Positions 51,400-59,909 of a stretch of 64,000 nt of DNA are shown here, piece by piece. Source of the stretch: Candidatus Caenarcanales bacterium (GTDB taxonomy: Bacteria > Cyanobacteriota > Vampirovibrionia > 2-02-FULL-35-15); the NCBI GenBank assembly GCA_020050435.1, contig JAGVKQ010000005.1:217535-281534 (forward strand), read 5' to 3'. Every line of letters begins with the position of its first letter. The first letter of the stretch is position 1. The notes under the pieces are model-generated. The model did not search any database. It saw only the letters and a program-made list of their open reading frames with translations, and had not been told where the DNA came from. The position numbers and the translations under genes were made by a program.

Positions 51400-51632
51400 T
51401 AGACATTCCTTTTTTTAACCTCCTTATTGTAACCATTTATAACAAGGGTATGTCAAGAAATTGTCAGATATTTGAACAAAAGTATTTTTATACGCTTTGT
51501 AACTAAGAAAACACCTAGGAAATATCAGAGGAAAAATGTTCCACCTAAATGTCAAGAATTGTTTTTTAGGCGCCAGATTGCTAATCTTTTACTACTTAAG
51601 TCAATGAAGACAGGTGAATTAAAGAAGTATAT
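51400..51632. other. gap between small genes, mostly empty
   Basis: There is a weak open frame at 51472-51654 on the plus strand starting with TTG and without a ribosome binding site. It shares a short F(I/L)xFVT stretch with the frame at 51633, so it may be a relic of a related small gene. Nothing else is seen. Confidence 0.4.
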
Positions 51633-51821
51633 ATGCAAAGCCAGACTCTATTAGAAAGTAAACAAGATAATACATTTAAGCCTAAAGGGTTCCTTCAATT
51701 TGTAACTATTCAAAAGGCAAATAATAGACAAATTAAAATACCCTGTGCTAATGAAGCTGTGGCCAAAAGACTTATGGATTCACGGATTATAAAAAATAAA
51801 CTACTCTGTACAGACAGCTAA
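51633..51821 (+). CDS. possible small protein, 62 aa (doubtful)
   Basis: An ATG-started frame encoding MQSQTLLESKQDNTFKPKGF and a plausible helical continuation. The ribosome binding site is weak (AAAGAAG), and its end overlaps the convergent acpS by 21 nt. Coding status is uncertain. Confidence 0.3.
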   Translation: MQSQTLLESKQDNTFKPKGFLQFVTIQKANNRQIKIPCANEAVAKRLMDSRIIKNKLLCTDS

Positions 51822-52205
51822 AACAATTGCAATTGCATAATCTCTCTCATGAGAAATTGAAACTTCAAAGTTTACTAACTTTTTCTCTTCAGCCTTTTTC
51901 TTAGCTCTGCCATGAAGAACTAATTTAGGTGCACCACTAGGCTCTCTAAGGACTTCTATCTCTTTAAAATAAACTCCACGAAGTCCAGTACCCAAAACTT
52001 TTGATGTCGCTTCTTTAGAAGCAAAACGTCCTGCAAGCCTTGAGATTAGATTTTTTTTATTACTAGTGACATACCTTAGTTCATTTTCAGTTAAAACTCT
52101 TTTTAGTAGCCTCTCACCAAACCTTTTATAAGCATCTTCATATCGTTTTAGCTGGCAAATATCTGTACCTATCTTTACTCTTGGGATGATGTGTTGGTTT
52201 TCCAT
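51801..52205 (-). CDS. acpS: holo-[acyl-carrier-protein] synthase
   Basis: A 134-aa enzyme that transfers 4'-phosphopantetheine from CoA to apo-ACP, essential for fatty acid synthesis. KIGTDICQLKRYEDAYKRFG carries the metal-binding Asp, FASKEATSKVLGTG the family core with the catalytic Glu, and VSISHERDYAIAIVLA the final strand. The length and motifs are typical. Confidence 0.93.
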   Translation of the reverse strand: MENQHIIPRVKIGTDICQLKRYEDAYKRFGERLLKRVLTENELRYVTSNKKNLISRLAGRFASKEATSKVLGTGLRGVYFKEIEVLREPSGAPKLVLHGRAKKKAEEKKLVNFEVSISHERDYAIAIVLAVCTE

Positions 52206-52226
52206 AGGAGTTATTATACGAGCGAA

Positions 52227-52264
52227 GCGTAAATCATGGAGGTTTACCTCTGAATGATTTACGC
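52227..52264. repeat. 38-bp palindromic element with 11-bp perfect arms
   Basis: GCGTAAATCAT at 52227-52237 and ATGATTTACGC at 52254-52264, with a nested GAGGT-TT-ACCTC hairpin and flanking GCGA/AGCG bases. It lies in the 277-nt gap between acpS and the tRNA-Asn. There is no T-run; a dispersed palindromic repeat is the best reading. Confidence 0.55.
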
Positions 52265-52481
52265 AAGCGAGTTCAAAGCAATTTCCTAAATAGCTATAGC
52301 TGAAGGTGAATAAATTGATATGAACAATATAGCTAACTACAAAACAGCTTATTATGTAGAAATTGCTTTATAAATGTAATACTGCTTACATGCTCAATTA
52401 ATTAAATTTGACGTAGAAATACGGTGATTTGGTATTATATATCTGGATCTTTTTCAGATCTTTGTACACTTAATAAATCAT

Positions 52482-52556
52482 TCCCGGGTAGCTCAGTGGT
52501 AGAGCGATCGGCTGTTAACCGATTGGTCGGAGGTTCGAGCCCTCTCCCGGGAGCCA
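52482..52556 (+). tRNA. tRNA-Asn (GTT), attachment site of an integrative element
   Basis: A cloverleaf of 72 nt plus encoded CCA: acceptor stem TCCCGGG/CCCGGGA, D-arm GCTCAGTGGTAGAGC, anticodon GTT in CTGTTAA, T-arm GGTTCGAGCC. The serine recombinase gene on the opposite strand reads into its 3' half. Confidence 0.96.
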
Positions 52557-54088
52557 TTCAATACTAAAGAGAGAACTTCTTTATTAGAGAGGTTCTCTCT
52601 TTTTGTTTGAATTAAAGGCACTGTGTACTCAATTTCAGCTTTTGGGTATGTAACCGAAATGCTTTTTACAAATGAGCGAATGAACTGTTTTTGCTCAATG
52701 ATATTCCCTTCCATTAAAGTTTCTTTTAAATCAAGAACATAGGGTTTCAGCATTTCCTTTGGAATTAACTTTACATTTTCATTGTTACCAACTTCATTTT
52801 CTATTTCAGCATGTTCTTCTAACAAAGATTTTTTATCTTTGCTTAATTGTTTTATTCTGGGAGCAATGTCATCTAAATCAATTTTGCCGGTTTCTAAGTG
52901 TTCATAAAGCTTTTGAATCCTCTTATTAATGTCGTTTAGCCTGTTTTTAATTTGAGGTAATACTTTACTTTTTTCTTTCTTAGCAATATTTAGTTCATCA
53001 ATAACTATTTTAGTTAACTCAGTAAGATTGTCTTCGGTTAGTACTTTATTTTTGATAATGTCAATAATTAGATGTTCAATTTTTTTTGTATTTAAAAATT
53101 TTTGATTACATACATGCTTCCCTCTTTTTATTACATTTTGGCAAGCATAATAATGAAACTTCCCTGACTTAGCACTGACTAAGGTCATCTTAGAGCCGCA
53201 TTTACAACGTAAAAGTCCACTTAAAAGGTGTTTAGTGCCAATTTCTCTTGGGTGAACATTCTTTGGAGTTCTTTCTTCCAGAAGCTTAATAACTTGTTCA
53301 AATTGCTCTTGAGATATGATAGCTGGATGATGGTTTGGGTATCGAAGTTTTTGTCCTTCAGATTTTCTGTTCCATACATAAGTCCCTGTATAATTTTCGT
53401 TTTTTAATATGTAATAAATGTGCCCTTTATTAAAGGATTTACCACTCCTGGTTTTTATACCTGACTCATGTAACTCTTTAATTATTTCTTTAGCACCATA
53501 TCCTTTTATACATAGTTCAAATATTTTTTCTACCGTATGAGATTCAGAATTGCTTAATTTCCATTTCCTTTTCTTTCTTTTGTTTATTTCAACAATGTCT
53601 AACTCATATCCATAAGGCACAGTGCCACCATTAAAAAATCCTTGCTGAGCATTTTCTTTCATGCCTCGTACTGTGTCATGAGCAAGGTTTGTAGAATAAA
53701 ACTCATCTATTACTTCTATAATCCCTTCCAGTAACTGTCCTGCAGGACTATTATCTATTTGTTCGTTAATAGAGATAAGCTGAATGCCTCTTTTACGAAG
53801 AAGAGTTTTATACAAAACGGAATCTTCTCTGTTTCTTGCAAATCTTGACAATTTCCAAACTAATATTGTTTTAAAAGAGCAATCCTTGTTTTTTGCTTCA
53901 GAAATCATCTCTTGAAATTTTGGACGATTAGCAGTCCTTGCACTTTCAGCTTCATCTATAAACTCTTGTACAATTTCATACCCATGCTTCAGGGCATAAT
54001 TTCGCATTGCCTTAAGTTGTGAAGGAATTGATAAATCTTTTTCAGCTTGCTTCTCGGAAGAGACTCGTGCATAAAGTGCCACTTTCAT
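52493..54088 (-). CDS. large serine recombinase, integrase of the element
   Basis: A serine site-specific recombinase of about 531 aa (ATG at 54088, chosen for its GAGGTG ribosome binding site over an upstream ATG at 54100). The resolvase domain has the catalytic Ser in YARVSSEKQ and the conserved VWKLSRFAR; a recombinase domain follows (GGTVPYGYEL), then a zinc-ribbon (LLRCKCGSK...YYACQN...CNQKF) and a coiled coil. The final residues, NGSRERARTSDQSVNSRS, are read from the antisense of tRNA-Asn, so the stop codon is chromosomal and the gene's 3' end overlaps the attachment site. Confidence 0.9.
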   Translation of the reverse strand: MKVALYARVSSEKQAEKDLSIPSQLKAMRNYALKHGYEIVQEFIDEAESARTANRPKFQEMISEAKNKDCSFKTILVWKLSRFARNREDSVLYKTLLRKRGIQLISINEQIDNSPAGQLLEGIIEVIDEFYSTNLAHDTVRGMKENAQQGFFNGGTVPYGYELDIVEINKRKKRKWKLSNSESHTVEKIFELCIKGYGAKEIIKELHESGIKTRSGKSFNKGHIYYILKNENYTGTYVWNRKSEGQKLRYPNHHPAIISQEQFEQVIKLLEERTPKNVHPREIGTKHLLSGLLRCKCGSKMTLVSAKSGKFHYYACQNVIKRGKHVCNQKFLNTKKIEHLIIDIIKNKVLTEDNLTELTKIVIDELNIAKKEKSKVLPQIKNRLNDINKRIQKLYEHLETGKIDLDDIAPRIKQLSKDKKSLLEEHAEIENEVGNNENVKLIPKEMLKPYVLDLKETLMEGNIIEQKQFIRSFVKSISVTYPKAEIEYTVPLIQTKRENLSNKEVLSLVLNGSRERARTSDQSVNSRSLYH

Positions 54089-54956
54089 TAAACACCTCAC
54101 TTTTTATTCTTTGCCAATCATTTCTATTTATTATTTGAATCCCTACTTGTCTTACAGCCTCCAGTCTTTTGCTATGTGATATTGGACATGCCCTGATTAA
54201 AAAGTCTTTTGTTTCTAATCTTACTGAGCCAATAAAATCACTTGGATGTTGAGTTATTTTCACTAAGGCTTCTTGAATGTAATTATCATATATAAAAGAA
54301 TCTACTACGTCTTCTGCACCTATTTTTTCAACACACATAAAAGCAAGTGGATTGTTATAGTCTTCTACAGAATCTTCTCTATGAGGGTATTCATAAAAGT
54401 TTTCATATAAATAACCCAAATAGAAACCTTTTCTTTTTTGAAATAAGTACTGTGTTCTTAGTAAGAAAGAAAATATTGAGCAGTCAAATTTTTCACGAAC
54501 TCTCTGTAAATCAAAGTTTGCTCTATAACAAAATTCCAGAAATGAGTCTTCGGGCATTAAAATGCTTGCTGCAAATAAATTAGCCTTATATTCAGAAGAT
54601 TCATATCCTTTTTTTGTTTTTGAATTATAAATCTCTATTATAATTTCAAACAATTCATGAAGTATTGTATGATTAATCCCACCAGACCAATCATCGTGCT
54701 TGACTTGTATTTTTATCTTGTCATCATAGATTTGATGAAATCCCCTTATTCCTTCTGGAAATCTTTCATATTCTATAGAATCTACTCCCAGAAAGTAACA
54801 TAATGAGGGAATATTTCCAAATCTATATTGGCTGGTCATATCATAATTTTTAATGAACCTTTTTGCAATCTCCACTGGATGAAGATGTTCTTTTTCCTCT
54901 AGCAAACTATCAACAAAGCTGTATATAGGTTTGGTTATTTCTTTTATTTTTGTCAA
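54042..54956 (-). CDS. ImmA/IrrE-like protein with degenerate zinc motif
   Basis: A 304-aa protein of the ImmA/IrrE (DUF955) type, which usually cleaves the phage-type repressor ImmR and so triggers element excision. The N-terminal part has ILHELFEIIIEIYN where the family has HExxH: the second histidine is Glu, so zinc binding is doubtful. The following EYKANLFAASILMP is well conserved. It overlaps the XRE gene upstream by 4 nt and the recombinase start. It could be inactive or act by binding only. Confidence 0.78.
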   Translation of the reverse strand: MTKIKEITKPIYSFVDSLLEEKEHLHPVEIAKRFIKNYDMTSQYRFGNIPSLCYFLGVDSIEYERFPEGIRGFHQIYDDKIKIQVKHDDWSGGINHTILHELFEIIIEIYNSKTKKGYESSEYKANLFAASILMPEDSFLEFCYRANFDLQRVREKFDCSIFSFLLRTQYLFQKRKGFYLGYLYENFYEYPHREDSVEDYNNPLAFMCVEKIGAEDVVDSFIYDNYIQEALVKITQHPSDFIGSVRLETKDFLIRACPISHSKRLEAVRQVGIQIINRNDWQRIKSEVFNESGTLCTSLFREAS

Positions 54957-55333
54957 AGTAATTTCTCCTTGGTAGCTTTTTCATACATTTCAACTACAAA
55001 CTTTTTTATTTCAGGCGTTACTTCTCCTTTTATACGGTGTCCATACTTGTATTTTGGATTGTTTGTAACATATTTAAAAAGCCTATCGATTTTTTCTTCG
55101 TAGGTTTCTTCCGTCTTATTACTTTCGTCCAGATATCCTGCTATTTTAAGGAATTCAATTACAGGAATGCCATAGTAATTTGCTAACTCTTTTAAAACAT
55201 TTGGATGTGGGTTATCACGCTTGCCGCTTTCCAGTTGAGACAAATAGGCATTTGATATGCCCGTTTGCTCAGCCAATTGTCTTATAGATATATCGCCTCG
55301 TAATTCTTTCAAATATTTTGCCAATTCTTGCAT
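54953..55333 (-). CDS. XRE-family regulator (ImmR-like)
   Basis: A 126-aa protein with an N-terminal helix-turn-helix (ISIRQLAEQTGISNAYLSQLESGKRDN), ending with a region (IKKFVVEMYEKATKEK) of unknown role. Position next to the ImmA-like gene, with a 4-nt overlap, fits an ImmR-type repressor of the element. Its start lies divergent to the second XRE gene, with the TGATAAC operator in between. Confidence 0.88.
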   Translation of the reverse strand: MQELAKYLKELRGDISIRQLAEQTGISNAYLSQLESGKRDNPHPNVLKELANYYGIPVIEFLKIAGYLDESNKTEETYEEKIDRLFKYVTNNPKYKYGHRIKGEVTPEIKKFVVEMYEKATKEKLL

Positions 55334-55370
55334 TGCTCATTTCCTTTTAATTAAAAAGAATAACACAAGA

Positions 55371-55454
55371 TGATAACTTTTGCAAGCAGAAATATTTGCT
55401 GATGGTTGACATTGTCTCACGGGGGTTGATACTATTGTTATCATCTGTGATAAC
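55371..55454. promoter_or_regulatory. divergent operator region with TGATAAC half-sites
   Basis: TGATAAC at 55371-55377 and the perfect palindrome GTTATCA-TCTG-TGATAAC at 55437-55454. Between them, TTGACA at 55406 and GATACT at 55428 (16-nt spacing) form a plus-strand promoter, and the palindrome overlaps its transcription start. Likely control region of the two XRE genes. Confidence 0.65.
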
Positions 55455-55476
55455 TGTTGTAAGCATTGGAGACGTT

Positions 55477-55695
55477 ATGAAAGCAAACTTGCGTAGTGAA
55501 ACAATAAAAAGAATCCTTTTAAGAAAAAACAAAACCCAAAATTGGTTGGCACATAGGCTAGAAATTAGCACAGGATATATGTCTCAATTGATGGAAGGAA
55601 CACGAAACCCATCACCTAAGTTAAGAGAAAAAATCATGAATTACCTACCAGATCTCGGATTTGACGATCTGTTTGAAATGAAAGAGATGGACTAG
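55477..55695 (+). CDS. small XRE-family regulator (Cro-like)
   Basis: A 72-aa DNA-binding protein with a helix-turn-helix (KTQNWLAHRLEISTGYMSQLMEGTRNPS). The ATG at 55477 is used because GGAG precedes it at the proper distance; an earlier ATG at 55396 falls within the operator. It is divergent from the ImmR-like repressor, as a Cro-like antagonist would be. Confidence 0.85.
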   Translation: MKANLRSETIKRILLRKNKTQNWLAHRLEISTGYMSQLMEGTRNPSPKLREKIMNYLPDLGFDDLFEMKEMD

Positions 55696-55736
55696 TGATT
55701 TTTTTTGTTGGAAATAATATATAGCTATAACCTTTT

Positions 55737-55925
55737 ATGGAAGAAAAAACATTTAATAATAAAAAAGTCATAAACTACGAAGGACTTAAAATCCTGGGAA
55801 AAATAATAGCTAAAAAGATTATTAAAGAAACAGGACAAAATAATGAAAAGCTAACAATTAACTCCACTATAGATCGATTGTCTTATATTGATATTAAACA
55901 AAAGGGGGAAGAGATAAGTGAGTAA
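55737..55925 (+). CDS. hypothetical element protein, 62 aa
   Basis: A small basic helical protein (KKVINYEGLKILGKIIAKKII). It has no ribosome binding site, but TATAAC lies 5 nt before the ATG, so it may be leaderless. Its stop region overlaps the GTG of the primase gene, suggesting coupling. Excisionase or helper function is possible but unsupported. Confidence 0.5.
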   Translation: MEEKTFNNKKVINYEGLKILGKIIAKKIIKETGQNNEKLTINSTIDRLSYIDIKQKGEEISE

Positions 55926-58284
55926 TTATGATGACGCTTTAATACCAAGCAGTAGACTTTTACCGAAGCACAGAGACATTCTTTATAAGTCAGGCTTAGA
56001 AGATGTAACTATAGATGCAATTGGGTTTATTTCAAGCTTAAATGGAGACTCTTATTTAGAGCCAGTAAAAGATATTGGGAATAAAATTACTAAGGGTTAC
56101 AGAGCAAGATATAACGAAGAAGCTATTAAAGAAAATAAATATTCAAGTAAAGAAGGCTCTACTCCTAAATATAGACCTAGCAAAGAATTAAAAAATACTT
56201 TTTACTACCCACACTTAAGCAGCTTAAACTGGGAAAAGATTGCAAAAGATAAAACAGTCCCTATCTTTATTACTGAAGGCTGCAAAAAAGCAGCTTTACT
56301 TGCTCAGTTTGGTTATGCAGGCTTGGGGATTTTTGGAGTTTATAATTGGCTTATAAAAGAGATTTTAAAAGATAAAGATGGGATAGAAAGTGAAAAATCT
56401 AAACCTATAGAGGATTTTAATGACCTAGTATGGAAAGGCAGAATTGTTTATATTGTCTTTGATTCAGATAAATACAAAAACATAAAAGTACTGTTAGCAG
56501 AAGAAAAACTTTCTAGTCATTTAAAAGATTTAGGAGCTGATGTAAGAATAATTAATCTTCCATATGACCTAGATGCAAAAGGAGTTGATGATTTTTTTGT
56601 AAAGCATGGGGTGAATGCTAAGCAAATGTTTGAAGATCTAATTTCAAGATCTACTTCAGTCTCTCTAGGCAGTATAAACAGATGTCTGAAAGAAAAAAGA
56701 AAAGAAGAAATACCACATTATTTGGCAGAGTACATAAGGTGTGATAGAAAGCTTATAAACACGAATCTTGGCTTTCATATATATAGCTCTGGATATTATA
56801 AGAAAACCGAATCAGAAGATTCTCTTAAGTTTATAGCAGCAGAACTATTAAAATATGCAGAAGTAGTTCCTAAGCCTTATTTCTTAACTGAAACAGTTAA
56901 ATTACTGTCGACATATTGTTTTGTTCAAGAACAAGACTTCAATCCAGGTGACTTGCATAATGTGAGCAATGGAACGCTTAAATTAGATCTAGAAGCAGAA
57001 AGTATTGATTTTATAAATCATTCTAGTTCTGATCATTTGAATTACATTGCTGATGTAAAATACATCCCTGATTTAGATACTAAGCCAGCTCTTGATTTTA
57101 TGGAGAAAGTAATTCCAGATGAAAATCAGAGGATTATTGCACTTGAAGCATTAGGTTTTGCAATTTTTCCTGATTTAAGAAAAAGATTTGAGTTCACTAA
57201 ATTTACACTGGAATATGGGGATGGGTCAAACGGCAAGAGTATTTATACTGATTTTAGAGAAAGAATTATAGGTCAGAATATCTGTTCTTCGCTATCACTA
57301 GATGCTTTAACTAAAAAAGATAACAGATTTGCAGCAAGTTCTCTGTATAAGAAAAGAGCAAACTTTTCTACGGAGAATGAAAGTGCATTCATAAGAGATT
57401 CAAGTGTTTTAAAACAAATAACCTCAGGGAAAGCTGGAGATAAAATGTCAGTGGAGTTTAAGCATAAGCAAGCGTTCTTTGCTTCTGTAAGTCCGATATT
57501 ATTTTTTGCTATAAACAAACCACCTGTTTTATCTGCAAATAGAACGTTTGCTATAGAAAGAAGAATGCAGGTAATTAATTTTTCTAATAGATTTAGCATT
57601 AATCCAAAAAATGGGGAATTACTTGCGGATCCAAGATTAGATAATTACGAATACACTAAAGATATTGTGATCGGTATTTTAAATCTAACTTTAGAAGCTA
57701 TTAAAAATATGTTACAACGAGGGAAAATCTGGCAAAATGGTGTAAATGAGACTTTAAAAGAAGCCGTCTTAAAAGGTTCACATAAAGAGCAGTTTTTTGA
57801 AGAAGATATAGAATCCAGCCCAGATTCAGAATTAGCATCTGAAGATTTGCATAGTGCTTATGTCAATTATTGTTTACAGGAAGGTATTGCTCAGGAGCAT
57901 CAAAATAAAAGCGGAACTATAAAAATTATTTGGAATGATGAAAACACTGATAGGGCATGTAAAACTCCTCATGTTTTAAGCAAATGGATTCATCAAAGAT
58001 TTAAGGGACAGGTTACTAGTGTATTTTTAAAGAACTCCAGAGGAAGTAGAGTTAGGGGTTTTAAAGGTTTAAAATTAAAAAATAAAGATGTTGAAAATGA
58101 AGTGTGCAGCCGTGCAGCTTTAAATAATGCAGAATTAAGCCAAAATAACCAGCTGCACACTTGCACAGCTGAAAGTGAACAATTATCAATTATCAATACT
58201 GAAGCATTAAAAAGCTTTGCAAAGATAAAAATGACGGATGTCCTTAAAAAGGAGTTAGAAGATGACGCAGCTAAGCCCAGTTAA
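55918..58284 (+). CDS. DUF3854 primase/helicase of the mobile element
   Basis: A 788-aa replication protein. The N-terminal part (about 1-245) is the DUF3854 toprim-like primase domain (IFITEGCKKAALLAQFGYAG, VDDFFVKHG), related to the chromosomal orphan at 30240. A P4/D5-type helicase domain follows with Walker A EYGDGSNGKS, a KRANFSTENE segment, and FFAINKPPV near the sensor region; the C-terminus carries a helical domain. It starts with GTG after AGGGGGAAG. It is the replication/maintenance gene of the element. Confidence 0.85.
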   Translation: MSNYDDALIPSSRLLPKHRDILYKSGLEDVTIDAIGFISSLNGDSYLEPVKDIGNKITKGYRARYNEEAIKENKYSSKEGSTPKYRPSKELKNTFYYPHLSSLNWEKIAKDKTVPIFITEGCKKAALLAQFGYAGLGIFGVYNWLIKEILKDKDGIESEKSKPIEDFNDLVWKGRIVYIVFDSDKYKNIKVLLAEEKLSSHLKDLGADVRIINLPYDLDAKGVDDFFVKHGVNAKQMFEDLISRSTSVSLGSINRCLKEKRKEEIPHYLAEYIRCDRKLINTNLGFHIYSSGYYKKTESEDSLKFIAAELLKYAEVVPKPYFLTETVKLLSTYCFVQEQDFNPGDLHNVSNGTLKLDLEAESIDFINHSSSDHLNYIADVKYIPDLDTKPALDFMEKVIPDENQRIIALEALGFAIFPDLRKRFEFTKFTLEYGDGSNGKSIYTDFRERIIGQNICSSLSLDALTKKDNRFAASSLYKKRANFSTENESAFIRDSSVLKQITSGKAGDKMSVEFKHKQAFFASVSPILFFAINKPPVLSANRTFAIERRMQVINFSNRFSINPKNGELLADPRLDNYEYTKDIVIGILNLTLEAIKNMLQRGKIWQNGVNETLKEAVLKGSHKEQFFEEDIESSPDSELASEDLHSAYVNYCLQEGIAQEHQNKSGTIKIIWNDENTDRACKTPHVLSKWIHQRFKGQVTSVFLKNSRGSRVRGFKGLKLKNKDVENEVCSRAALNNAELSQNNQLHTCTAESEQLSIINTEALKSFAKIKMTDVLKKELEDDAAKPS

Positions 58285-58717
58285 AGTTAAACAGATTGAA
58301 CAAATCGCAAACATCTTTAGACTTGAACCTGACAGGCTCGTTGATGCACTTATAAAAGTTGGTTTTGAGATACCTGAAGAAAAAAAGGCTAACTTTGAGC
58401 CCCAGCCCATTAAACTTACCCCTGAACAAAAGGTAAAAGCAATTGAAGAAAAAGCTTTAAATCAAGGCTGGACTTATAAGAAGTTATGGAATAAACCAAA
58501 GACTAGAGACTATTCAGAAATGGGATTAATCTGCTTTGTGGATGACTTAACCATAGTAGGAGAAGTCACAAATAAACATATTTCTTTAATCCATGAAAAA
58601 CCAACTGCAGGACCTGTAATTCTTAATTTTTATAATAATAAAACGGATCAACCATGGATAAAAAAGATTAGTAGAACAGTGGTATACCCACTTGTTCAAC
58701 AAGTCAAAGGAGGTTAG
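58262..58717 (+). CDS. hypothetical element protein, 151 aa
   Basis: An unrecognised soluble protein. The first part (VKQIEQIANIFRLEPDRLVDALIKVGFEIPEE) may be a helical DNA-binding-like domain; the second contains a WTYKKLWNKPKT-like sequence and beta strands. It overlaps the primase stop by 23 nt and ends 1 nt before the next start, so it is part of a compact operon. Confidence 0.6.
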   Translation: MTQLSPVKVKQIEQIANIFRLEPDRLVDALIKVGFEIPEEKKANFEPQPIKLTPEQKVKAIEEKALNQGWTYKKLWNKPKTRDYSEMGLICFVDDLTIVGEVTNKHISLIHEKPTAGPVILNFYNNKTDQPWIKKISRTVVYPLVQQVKGG

Positions 58718-58718
58718 A

Positions 58719-59084
58719 TTGAAAGCTATTAAATGTCTACAGACTAAAGATGATGGAAGTAAATGTGGTGCCTGGGCACAGTCTGGTAAGAACTTTTGCC
58801 TAATGCATGATCCAGAAATGAAGGAAGATCATAAACTGATCTGCCAAAAAGGTGGGCAGACACCAAAGAAGAACTTTACTCCACTGGCGCCAATTTTTTT
58901 GGATGACCCAAGTGATGTTGTAAATCTTTTGGCAGATACTATAAATAAAGTGAGAACTGGAGATCTCGATCTTAGAGTAGCAAATTGTATAGGGTATCTT
59001 TCAGGGCATTTAATTAAGGCTTTTGAAATTGCTGAGATAGAAAGAAGAATAGAAGTTATAGAAAGAGCAGTTTTGAAGAAATGA
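58719..59084 (+). CDS. small element protein with C-x-C/H metal motif, 121 aa
   Basis: A 121-aa protein that starts at TTG 58719, as an AAGGAGG site lies 6 nt before it; an upstream TTG at 58692 is less likely. The N-terminus has a CxxKxxxGxxC...FCxxH arrangement (CLQTKDDGSKCGAWAQSGKNFCLMH), a zinc-binding layout common in phage and integrative-element proteins. The rest is helical. It overlaps the next gene by 4 nt. Confidence 0.65.
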   Translation: MKAIKCLQTKDDGSKCGAWAQSGKNFCLMHDPEMKEDHKLICQKGGQTPKKNFTPLAPIFLDDPSDVVNLLADTINKVRTGDLDLRVANCIGYLSGHLIKAFEIAEIERRIEVIERAVLKK

Positions 59085-59905
59085 AAAATCTAGGCACTAT
59101 AATAAAAAAAGGTGATTTATCTGCAAAAGAAAGAGCACTTATCTATATATCTTCCCAGATTGAAAAAGATAAGACTGGAAATGAAGTTCTTACAGCAAGA
59201 GATATTGAAGCTATAAAAGACCCAAAAGCTTTTACCTCAAATGAGTACATTAACACTTACAATAACTATGTAAAAAGTTGGACATCTGTTTTTATGCTTA
59301 ATATTGAGCTTCAGCATTCTTATGCCATGTTAGTGCTTTTATATAATCACTTAAGAGATTTATGTCTTTTTACTGCAAAAGATATTGCTGATACTTACTT
59401 GATAGACAGCTGCATTAGTCAGCTAGATCATAAAGAGTACTATACTATGGCTATCCTTAAAGGATTAGGAAAAGAAAATAAAACATTAAATGAATTAAAG
59501 ATGAAAAACGGTATTAAAGATGTTGAGCTGGTAGGTTCTGCATCAGAATCTTTAAGCAAAGCTTTGTCAGAATTTAGGCTTGTATATTCTGCTATTTTGG
59601 CAAATAGAGAAATCCTATACAAAGTTAGTCAGAAGCTAGGAATTGATGTTGCATATAAAGCTAATCAGTTCTATGAGTTTGTCAGAAAAAAAGCTGATAG
59701 ATATGATTCAGCTATAGATTTTATGTTAATTGATTTTTCCAGGGCAAAAGCAGGAGATCTAGATAATTCACCAAAAGATAAGGTTTTTAAAAATAGAGAA
59801 GGAATATATCTAGATTTAGACAGGGTTTCTATGGATGAAGAACTTTTTAACTTAAATATTCCAATTTTTGAGGATTTATTTGGTAAAAGATTTTGGGAAA
59901 GCTAG
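59081..59905 (+). CDS. hypothetical element protein, 274 aa
   Basis: A helical soluble protein of unknown function with no recognised motif. Its start overlaps the preceding stop (ATGA), so it is the last gene of the primase operon. It is convergent with the MauE-like gene, 4 nt apart, which may mark the end of the element core. Confidence 0.62.
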   Translation: MKNLGTIIKKGDLSAKERALIYISSQIEKDKTGNEVLTARDIEAIKDPKAFTSNEYINTYNNYVKSWTSVFMLNIELQHSYAMLVLLYNHLRDLCLFTAKDIADTYLIDSCISQLDHKEYYTMAILKGLGKENKTLNELKMKNGIKDVELVGSASESLSKALSEFRLVYSAILANREILYKVSQKLGIDVAYKANQFYEFVRKKADRYDSAIDFMLIDFSRAKAGDLDNSPKDKVFKNREGIYLDLDRVSMDEELFNLNIPIFEDLFGKRFWES

Positions 59906-59909
59906 GCAT

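Larger units (their letters stand above)
52530..59905. mobile_element. integrative element core in tRNA-Asn, right end unseen
   Basis: Left end: tRNA-Asn 3' region. Cargo in order: large serine recombinase, ImmA-like protein, two divergent XRE regulators, 62-aa gene, DUF3854-primase/helicase, three small genes. The recombinase ends inside the antisense tRNA. The second copy of the tRNA end that should mark the right junction is not found before 64000, so the right boundary is open and the metal module may be cargo. Confidence 0.7.

Noticed and set aside
51472..51654. Small gene of 60 aa
   Set aside because: TTG start without a ribosome binding site and poor composition; listed only as gap content.
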